Positions 58,081-64,000 of a stretch of DNA of 64,000 nucleotides are shown piece after piece. Origin of the DNA: Streptomyces sp. AC555_RSS877 (GTDB lineage Bacteria > Actinomycetota > Actinomycetes > Streptomycetales > Streptomycetaceae); contig NZ_JAGMUK010000182.1 of assembly GCF_019049245.1 (NCBI RefSeq), positions 122,142 to 186,141 on the forward strand. Direction: 5' to 3'. The notes beneath the pieces are model-generated. The model was not told the DNA's origin. It searched no databases and was given only the letters and a program-made list of their open reading frames with translations. Both the position numbers and the translations under genes were made by a program. The first letter of the stretch is position 1, and each line of letters starts with the position of its first letter.

Positions 58081-59694
58081 TCACAGCGTCCGATGGGTGA
58101 CGTGGCCCCCGCTCATCGTGAGCCGGATCGGCGCGTCGGCGAGTTCGTCGGGGGCGGTGGTGAGGGGGTCGAGGGTGAAGGCGGTGAGGTCGGCCCGGAA
58201 GCCGGGTGCGATGCGTCCGGCGATGTCCTCCTCCCCCGCGGCCCGCGCGGCGTGGGTGGTGTAGCCCTCCAGGGCGGCCAGCGGGGTGAGTGCCTGGTCG
58301 GGTCGCACGGGCGGGGTGCCGGGGTCGCCGGGGTGGCGGCGCAGTTGGGCTGCGGCGAGTACCCGGCGTGGGTCGTAGGGGGCGACGGGCCAGTCGGATC
58401 CGAGGACCAGGGTGGCTCCGGCGGCGCGCAGGTCGCGACAGCGCCAGGCCCGGGCGGCGCGTTCGTGACCGAGTCGGCGGGACCACTCGTCGCTGTGGTC
58501 CGCCCGGGCGTAGGTGGCGTGGGCGGGCTGCATGGAGGCGGCGACGCCGAGCTGGGCGAAGCGCGGGATCTGGTCGTCGGGCACGGTCTCCAGATGCTCG
58601 GCGCGGTGCCAGGCCTGCGGAGTGCCGAGAGCCTGGACGGTGTCGAGGACGCGGCGGACCGCGGCGTCGCCGATGGCGTGGGTGGCGGTCGGCACGCCCG
58701 CGCGGTCGAGGGCATGCACGGCGCGGGTGTACGCGGCGGGGTCGGGCCAGAACGGCTCGGTGCCGGCGCCATGGCAGTCGGGATGGTCGAGCCAGGCGGT
58801 GCCGCCCTCCACGGTGCCGTCGAGGAACAGCTTGACGCCCGCCACGCGCCAGTGCCGTCCGGCGCGCCCCTGGAGGGCGATCAGCCGGTGCAGTTCGTCG
58901 GGGCCGGCGCCGGGCTGGCACCAGGGCGCGATGCGCAGCCGCAGTGGCAGGACGTCCTCGTCCTCGATGGCGGTGAGCAGATCGAGCGCGTCGGGGGTCT
59001 CCAGGTCCATGACGTGACCGCCGGTGAGGCCGGTGGCGGCCATGTCGGCCAGCAGGGAGAGAAGGGTCTTGCGGCGCTCGGCGGGAGAGGGCTGCGGGAT
59101 CAGGGCCGCGACGGTCTCCATGGCGGCCTGCTCGACGAGGTGTCCTGTGGGGCGCCCGTCGGGGTCGCAGACGATGGCGGCCCCCTGGTCGAAGCGGCGT
59201 GGACCGTCGACTCGGGCGGCCCGCAGGGCCGCGGAGCCGGCGAGCGCAGAGTGAGCGTCGTACAGCCGTAGGAAGGCGGGGCTGTCGCCCACGGCGTCGT
59301 CGATGAGGTGGCGGCTGATGGGGCCGCCCTCGAAGGTGTTGTGGTCGAGGTTCCAACCGGTGATCCACGACCCGGGTGCGGCCCGCCGGGCGGCCGCGCG
59401 CAACGTGGCGCGCAGCTGCTCCAGGGTTTTGCAGCCGGACAGGTCGATGCCCTGGGCGAGTTCGAGGCCCTTGACGGCGTGGGTGTGGCCGTCGGTGAGG
59501 CCTGGGGTGAGGGTGGCGCCGCCGAGGTGGACGACCTGAGTGCGGGGGCCGCACCAGTGGCGTACGTCGGCCTCCTCGCCGACCGCCGCGATACGGCCGT
59601 CCGTGACGGCGACGGCGTTCGCCAGGGGACGCCTCGGGTCCAGGGTGCGGACGGTGGCGCCGACCAGCACGGTGTCGGCGTGGGTGAAGGGCAC
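58081..59694 (-). CDS. YtcJ-type metal-dependent amidohydrolase
   Basis: The 537-residue protein belongs to the amidohydrolase superfamily, YtcJ branch. It has the N-terminal metal motif LTPGLTDGHTHAVKG, VAGVKLFLDGTVEGGTAWLD with the bridging Lys position, THAIGDAAVRRVLDTV and WHRAEHLETV with further His ligands, and ATLVLGSDWPVAPYDP with the catalytic Asp. It would hydrolyse an amide or ring bond of an imported compound. It lies 43 bases after the APC permease on the same strand, so the permease probably imports its substrate or exports its product. Confidence 0.92.
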   Translation of the reverse strand: MPFTHADTVLVGATVRTLDPRRPLANAVAVTDGRIAAVGEEADVRHWCGPRTQVVHLGGATLTPGLTDGHTHAVKGLELAQGIDLSGCKTLEQLRATLRAAARRAAPGSWITGWNLDHNTFEGGPISRHLIDDAVGDSPAFLRLYDAHSALAGSAALRAARVDGPRRFDQGAAIVCDPDGRPTGHLVEQAAMETVAALIPQPSPAERRKTLLSLLADMAATGLTGGHVMDLETPDALDLLTAIEDEDVLPLRLRIAPWCQPGAGPDELHRLIALQGRAGRHWRVAGVKLFLDGTVEGGTAWLDHPDCHGAGTEPFWPDPAAYTRAVHALDRAGVPTATHAIGDAAVRRVLDTVQALGTPQAWHRAEHLETVPDDQIPRFAQLGVAASMQPAHATYARADHSDEWSRRLGHERAARAWRCRDLRAAGATLVLGSDWPVAPYDPRRVLAAAQLRRHPGDPGTPPVRPDQALTPLAALEGYTTHAARAAGEEDIAGRIAPGFRADLTAFTLDPLTTAPDELADAPIRLTMSGGHVTHRTL

Positions 59695-59737
59695 GTGGAT
59701 CGCCTTTCGCGGCGGCTCGGGTGACGGGGGGTAGTGG

Positions 59738-61231
59738 CTACTGCGGGGTGTCGGGGTTTCCAGCGGGCCGGTTGTCGGTGTCGGGCTCCGCGGCGAACGC
59801 CTCGTACACCTGCGGTCGGGTGCGGCGCAGCCGGTACGCGAGGGCGACGCCGGCGGCGAAGACCAGCGGGACGGGCGCGAGGAGCGCCACGTTGGTGCCG
59901 GTCCCGGCGCCGGTCAGCAACTCGACCTTGTCGATGATCAGGTAGAGCGCGGCACCCATGAGCACGGCCCCGGCGATCGGGGCCAACACGGCCCGCCAGA
60001 CACCCTCGGAGTGACTGATGCGACGGAAGAAGACGGGGACGGCGACTGCGGTCAGCACCTGAAGCAGCACGATGCCGACCACACCGGGGGTGTTCACCCA
60101 CAGCAGCAGCCGCTCGTAGGGGTCGGCGCCGGCGGCGGCGAAGCCGAGGACCACCAGGGCCGCGAGCGCGGTCTGCAGGATCCCGGCAATGTGCGGCGAG
60201 CGGTGCCGCGGGTGCACCCGGCTCAGGGCCGCGGGCAGCACCTCCTCGTGGGCAAGGGCGTGGGTGTAGCGGTTGATGGCGTTGTGGAAGGCGAGCAGCG
60301 CGGCGAAGACGCTGGTGACGATGAGGACGTGCATCACATCCGCCGCCCAGGTGCCGACGTACCGGGTGATGGCGGTGAAGAACAGCGCGGCGGGGTCCTC
60401 GGCGGCCGCGGCCATGACACCCCGCGCGCCGAACGCCTGCACCACGATCCACACGACGAAGGCGTAGAACAGGCCGAGGAAGCCGACGGCTGCGTAGGTG
60501 GCGCGGGGGATCGTCCGCTCCGGCCGACGGGCCTCGGAGCGGTAGATGGCGGTGGATTCGAAGCCGACGAAGGCCGCGAAGGCGAAGGCGAGCAGGGCGC
60601 CGGTGCCGGGCGTGAAGGCGTTGGCGGGAGTGAAGGAGGCGAAGTGGATGCCCTGTGCGCCGCCGTCCGCCAGTACCCCGACGGCCAGGACCACGAGGAT
60701 GCCGGCCTCGGTGACCAGCAGCACGCCCAGCACCCGGGCCCCGAAGTCGATGCTGCGGTACCCGGCCAGCCAGACGACCGCGACACCGACGAGGGCGGCC
60801 ACCGGCCAGGGGATGCTGACTCCCCACAGGGCCTGCAGCGCGTCGCGGACGGTGGTGGCCAGCAGTCCGTACAGGCCGATCTGCATCGCGTTGTACGACA
60901 GCAGTGCGAGGGCGGCCGAGCCGACGCCCGCGGGCCGGCCGAGGCCGCGGGTGACGTACGTGTAGAAGGCGCCGCCGTTGCCGACGTACCGGCTCATGGT
61001 GGTGAAGCCCACCGCGAACAGGGCGAGGACGGCGCCGGCGATGAGGTATCCGCTCGGTGCTCCGATGCCGCCGAGCAGGATGGCGAACGGGGCGACGCCG
61101 GCCATGACGGTGAGCGGGGCGGCGGCGGAGACGACGAGGAAGGTGATGTCACCGGTGCGGAGGGTGCCGGAGCGGAGCGAGGAGTCGGCTCCCGCGGCGG
61201 TCGCGGGTTCGGGTCTGGTGGTCGAGGCCAT
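59738..61231 (-). CDS. APC-superfamily amino acid/polyamine-type permease
   Basis: The 497-residue protein has about twelve membrane helices. It begins RTGDITFLVVSAAAPLTVMA with the unwound helix-1 segment GVAPFAILLGGIGAPSGYLI, and contains FAFAAFVGFESTAIYRSEAR in helix 6, a hallmark of this superfamily. The C-terminal tail is short and polar. The ATG at 61231 has GAAAGGTG upstream. It forms an operon with the downstream amidohydrolase and is divergent from a TetR regulator. Confidence 0.92.
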   Translation of the reverse strand: MASTTRPEPATAAGADSSLRSGTLRTGDITFLVVSAAAPLTVMAGVAPFAILLGGIGAPSGYLIAGAVLALFAVGFTTMSRYVGNGGAFYTYVTRGLGRPAGVGSAALALLSYNAMQIGLYGLLATTVRDALQALWGVSIPWPVAALVGVAVVWLAGYRSIDFGARVLGVLLVTEAGILVVLAVGVLADGGAQGIHFASFTPANAFTPGTGALLAFAFAAFVGFESTAIYRSEARRPERTIPRATYAAVGFLGLFYAFVVWIVVQAFGARGVMAAAAEDPAALFFTAITRYVGTWAADVMHVLIVTSVFAALLAFHNAINRYTHALAHEEVLPAALSRVHPRHRSPHIAGILQTALAALVVLGFAAAGADPYERLLLWVNTPGVVGIVLLQVLTAVAVPVFFRRISHSEGVWRAVLAPIAGAVLMGAALYLIIDKVELLTGAGTGTNVALLAPVPLVFAAGVALAYRLRRTRPQVYEAFAAEPDTDNRPAGNPDTPQ

Positions 61232-61289
61232 GGGGGCGGGCACCTTTCGGACGGCGCCGTTCGGCGGCAGGGGACCGCCCGGCGAGCTA

Positions 61290-61308
61290 AACCTAAAGCC
61301 TTTCGGTT
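61290..61308. promoter_or_regulatory. Operator candidate between APC permease and TetR gene
   Basis: AACCTAAAGCCTTTCGGTT is a 19-bp inverted repeat around a central C with one mismatch in nine pairs. It lies between the divergent genes, 58 bases before the permease ATG and 67 before the TetR ATG. TTTCGGTTTCGG follows as a partial repeat. Confidence 0.65.
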
Positions 61309-61375
61309 TCGGTAATGTAGCCCTGGGGCCCACTACTGGGAAGACCCGAGCGGCAACGATCGAGGAGAACGACGC

Positions 61376-61981
61376 ATGGGGCGGCCGAGCAAGGCCCTGA
61401 TCGACAGGGAGCGCATCGGCTCCGTAGCGCTCGAACTGGTCGACCGCGACGGCGACTTCAGCGTCCCGCAGATCGCCAAGAAGCTCAGCGTCCAGACCGG
61501 CTCGATCTACCATCACGTCGACGGCCGTGCCGGCATCGTCGAACTGATCCGGCTGCGCGTCACAGGCGCCATCGACCCGGCCACCCTCGACCTGCGCCCC
61601 TGGGACACCGCCCTCGCCGCCTGGGCCCGCTCCTACCGGGCCGCCTTCGCCGCCCACCCGCGCACCATCCCCCTGCTCGCCACGGCGCCCGTCCGCGCAC
61701 CCCACGCGCTGGCCCAGTACGAGCGGGCGGTCGCCCTGCTGCTAGACGCGGGCTTCCCCAAGGACCGCGTCATGGCGGTCCTCACCGCCTTGGACAACCT
61801 CGTCCTCGGTTCCGCGCTCGACCTGGCCGCGCCTGAGCCCATGTGGGAACCCGACGCCGACGGCACGACCCCGCTGCTCGCTCAGGCGCTGACCGCCGTC
61901 GGCCCCGACCGCGCAGACGCCGCGTTCGACCTTGCACTGGACGGCTTCCTGGCCCACTGCCGATCCCTGATCGCCTCCTGA
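61376..61981 (+). CDS. TetR-family regulator of the permease-amidohydrolase unit
   Basis: The 201-residue protein has a TetR helix-turn-helix near residues 12-55 (RIGSVALELVDRDGDFSVPQ, IAKKLSVQTGSIYHHVDGRA) and a C-terminal TetR_C-like domain (FAAHPRTIPLLATAPVRAPH, LDNLVLGSALDLAAPEP). GAGGAGAA lies upstream of the ATG. Divergence from the APC gene across a palindrome strongly suggests that it represses that operon and itself. The inducer is probably the transported compound. Confidence 0.92.
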   Translation: MGRPSKALIDRERIGSVALELVDRDGDFSVPQIAKKLSVQTGSIYHHVDGRAGIVELIRLRVTGAIDPATLDLRPWDTALAAWARSYRAAFAAHPRTIPLLATAPVRAPHALAQYERAVALLLDAGFPKDRVMAVLTALDNLVLGSALDLAAPEPMWEPDADGTTPLLAQALTAVGPDRADAAFDLALDGFLAHCRSLIAS

Positions 61982-62009
61982 CGGCAACGGAAGTGGTCAC
62001 TCTCCGGCG

Positions 62010-62165
62010 GCACCAGAAAGAGGCCACCGGCGGAACTCCCGCGGGGAGACACCGAACGCGGACTTGAAGACTCTGCCGAAGTAACTCGATTCCGTGAGGC
62101 CCCAGCGGGCCGCCACGGCGTAGGCCGGAAGGTGGGCCAGGCCCGGGGCCAGGTCCTGGCGAAGG
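62010..62165 (-). pseudogene. C-terminal fragment of an AraC-family regulator
   Basis: The minus strand reads LPAYAVAARWGLTESSYFGR followed by VFKSAFGVSPREFRR, the second helix-turn-helix of an AraC domain with its usual ending. The rest of the regulator is absent. Confidence 0.65.
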
Positions 62166-62301
62166 GCACCGCACCGACTCGCGCTTCGACACCCCGACCA
62201 CTATCGCGCGCTTCGGTGACCGCTTCTATCTGCCCAACGCCCGCTTCACCGTCCCCTCGCCTGTGAACGCCGAATACACCGTGGTGTCCATCCCGGCGTA
62301 G
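62160..62301 (+). pseudogene. C-terminal fragment of an SMP-30-like beta-propeller protein
   Basis: The plus strand reads DSRFDTPTTIARFGDRFYLP, NARFTVPSPVNAEYTVVSIP and a stop. This is typical of the last blade of Streptomyces SMP-30/gluconolactonase-like secreted proteins. Everything upstream is missing, and the fragment abuts the AraC fragment on the other strand. Bases 62302-62533 hold nothing recognised. Confidence 0.45.
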
Positions 62302-62533
62302 TCCGAGCGTTCCACGGACGCGCCTACCGCAACGCAAAGGGAGAAAGGTGCAGTTGGTGGCGGTGAAGGCGAGGCATCGAAGCGCGGTAGCGGCCCGCAG
62401 GTGGGCCGCCATCACGCCTAAGCGGCCCGCAAGTCGGCCGGCCCGCGGGTCTCGGGCTCACCAGTAGCGGCGTGCACTGTGCCGAGGAGCTGGTGCGGTG
62501 GCCACCGCCGGGGTTGCCACCGCACCGCATGTG

Positions 62534-62779
62534 TCACATCCAGACACGTCCGATGCTCACCCAGCGGTAATTACCGGTACCCGTGCCCGTGCACCAGCCC
62601 ACGGGCTGCGAGTTCTGAGTGTCGCTCTCGCAGTGGTAGCCCGAGAAGGTCAGTAGGGTGCTGACGGCCAGGCAGGCGGCACCTGCGTCGGCCTGGCACT
62701 GGGGCGACTGGATCGCCGCCTGGGCGGGGCCGGTGGTCACGGCCGGTGCCGCGGCTGCCGCGCCGCCTGCGGCGATCAT
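62534..62779 (-). CDS. Small exported cysteine-containing protein
   Basis: From the ATG at 62779 the product is 81 residues: an Ala-rich hydrophobic segment (MIAAGGAAAAAPAVTTGPAQ), a likely AQA cleavage site and a mature part with four Cys (PQCQADAGAACLAV, YHCESDT, VGWCTGTG), suggesting two disulphides. The family is unknown to me. The chosen ATG has no ribosome binding site. In-frame sequence upstream gives a basic stretch (FIRKRLIS) that would complete a proper signal peptide, and a GGAAGG lies there, but the codon at the expected start is ATC. Either ATC is used or the start has mutated. Confidence 0.55.
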   Translation of the reverse strand: MIAAGGAAAAAPAVTTGPAQAAIQSPQCQADAGAACLAVSTLLTFSGYHCESDTQNSQPVGWCTGTGTGNYRWVSIGRVWM

Positions 62780-63010
62780 GCTGATGAGACGCTTTCTGAT
62801 GAAGTTCCTTCCGACGCCCGCTCCATGAGTGGGTCGACAGCGTGGGGTTCGTGATGACGGTCAAACGTCTGGTGCTCGATGAGCTGTGGGAACTCTTCCA
62901 GCGGGTGGTGCCTCCCGCTCCGAAACCCGGCCGCAGGGCGGCGGACGGCGCCGTCACGGCGAGACGACCTGGCCGTCGAGCTGCCCACTCACGGGAGTGG
63001 TCGCGCCCAG

Positions 63011-63961
63011 TCAGCTCAACTCGAACTTCGAGGCGTTCTCGGCCAGCCAGTCGTCGAAGCTCTTCAGCGCCGGATTGATCTCGCGCACCCGGTTCAGGTC
63101 ACGGGCGCCGGTGAACTCCTGATCGAAGTCGCCGTAGTACTGGAACATGTTGCCGAGCTCCTCGGCCAACGGAATCTCGAGAGTGCGGAAGAAGTCGTAG
63201 GGCACGGACTGGAAGCGCACCGGCTCGCCCAGCGCCGCCGCCAGCTTCTCCGCGTACTGCGCGCCGGTCAGATGGTCGCCGGCCAGGCCGACGGTCTGAC
63301 CAATGAACTGCTCGCCGCCCTTGAGGATGGCGAAGGCCGTCCGGCCGATGTCCGCCACGTCCACTCCGGCCAGGAGCTTGCCGTCCTCCAGCGGCAGGCC
63401 CAGCGCCAGCACGCCGTCCTCGCCGCGCTGGGGGCCGAGGCCCTGCAGGAAGCCCTGGAAGTAGAAGGTCGTGTTGAGGAAGGTGGTCGGCACCCCGGCC
63501 TGCCTGAACAGCTCATTACCCTCACCCTTGATATCGAAGTGCGGCACGTTGTACTTCTCCTGCAGGACCGGCATACGGCCGTCCTCCAACGGCAGCAGTT
63601 CGCGGGTGTCCTCCAGCGTCGACCAGACCACGTGACGCAGCCCTGTGGCCGCGGCGGCCCGGGCCAGGGCCTGAATCTCCGCCATCTCCTTCGCCGCCGA
63701 ACCGTGCGCCCAGAAGTTGGTGACGAGGAAGGCACCGTAGGCACCCTCGAACGCCTTGTGCACGGTCGGCTCGTCGTCGAAGTCCGCCTGCACGACCTCG
63801 GCCCCGAGCGCCGCGAGCTCCCTGGCCGCCGGCGAGTCCGGGTTCCGGGTGAGCGCGCGGACCGTGAAGCCCGACTCCGGATCGGCCAGGATCGCTCGTG
63901 CGGCACCGCCTCCCTGCGCACCCGTTGCTCCGGCGACTGCGATGACCTTCTTGTTGCTCAT
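63011..63961 (-). CDS. NmrA/HSCARG-type NAD(P)-binding protein
   Basis: The 316-residue protein has the Rossmann glycine motif VIAVAGATGAQGGGAARAIL and the NmrA-type blocks VRALTRNPDSPAARELAALG, VVQADFDDEPTVHKAFEGAY, GAFLVTNFWAHGSAAKE and LRHVVWSTLEDT, where the catalytic Tyr-Lys pair of true short-chain dehydrogenases is replaced. This places it with NADP(H)-sensing proteins related to NmrA and HSCARG rather than classical enzymes. AAGGACA precedes the ATG at 63961. The region downstream (62780-63010) holds no gene. Confidence 0.9.
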   Translation of the reverse strand: MSNKKVIAVAGATGAQGGGAARAILADPESGFTVRALTRNPDSPAARELAALGAEVVQADFDDEPTVHKAFEGAYGAFLVTNFWAHGSAAKEMAEIQALARAAAATGLRHVVWSTLEDTRELLPLEDGRMPVLQEKYNVPHFDIKGEGNELFRQAGVPTTFLNTTFYFQGFLQGLGPQRGEDGVLALGLPLEDGKLLAGVDVADIGRTAFAILKGGEQFIGQTVGLAGDHLTGAQYAEKLAAALGEPVRFQSVPYDFFRTLEIPLAEELGNMFQYYGDFDQEFTGARDLNRVREINPALKSFDDWLAENASKFELS

Positions 63962-64000
63962 GGCAGGTGTCCTTGTCAGAAGAGATTCCGGTTGACGCAT

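Overview
The window is high-GC DNA whose gene content, codon bias and frequent GTG starts point to an actinobacterium, most probably Streptomyces or a close relative. Supporting signs are Tat-type secreted glycosidases, LLM and F420-type oxidoreductases, paired LacI regulators for carbon use, DUF6188, MmyB-type regulators and nSTAND/WD40 proteins. It reads like a chromosome-arm accessory region: about 45 apparently intact genes are mixed with many truncated, frameshifted or IS-damaged remnants.

Layout. 1-4.1 kb holds a small conserved protein, a phosphoribosyltransferase-hydrolase fusion, a two-helix membrane protein, gene fragments and a VOC protein. 4.4-12.6 kb is an inositol-type catabolic block: LacI regulator, two xylose-isomerase-like TIM barrels, a sugar-binding lipoprotein and a Gfo/Idh/MocA dehydrogenase. 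It is bracketed by two direct copies of one IS5-family element (one a 275-bp stub) and, outside these, by two broken lexA-like genes. 12.6-15 kb is mostly wreckage. 15.8-20.7 kb is a two-gene conflict (defence-type) operon: a small EACC1-like protein followed by a 1508-residue caspase-nSTAND-WD40 protein. katG and ISL3 debris follow. 24.9-32.3 kb is a second, paralogous inositol block: LacI regulator, truncated iolC, iolE, an IolT-like permease, iolG, iolH and a second binding lipoprotein followed by a 43-codon stub. Then come a TetR/imine-reductase pair (34-36 kb), glpF-glpK and a formaldehyde-dehydrogenase-like enzyme (36-40 kb), small YjbR and PPOX proteins, an AraC regulator and a secreted alpha-L-fucosidase (41-47 kb). 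A redox/electrophile block follows (48-54.7 kb: MarR, DoxX, two pirins, LLM oxidoreductase, DinB, GNAT, AhpD-like). The window ends with a secreted GH53 galactanase and a parallel beta-helix pectate-lyase-like protein, an amidohydrolase/APC permease/TetR unit, a small exported protein and an NmrA-type protein.

How it fits together. The two inositol blocks share architecture, including near-identical binding proteins. Each has candidate LacI operators visible as repeats: AACGTTATAAGTC twice in block 1, and CTAGAGCGCGCTAG in front of both transcription units of block 2. Neither has an ABC ATPase or a complete ABC permease, so the binding proteins must use partners encoded elsewhere or be stranded. 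With the fucosidase, galactanase, pectate-lyase-like protein and glycerol genes, the region looks devoted to plant-derived carbon. The EACC1/caspase operon is the strongest candidate for a poorly characterised immune or self-destruct system. All calls are from reading the sequence; no database search was possible.
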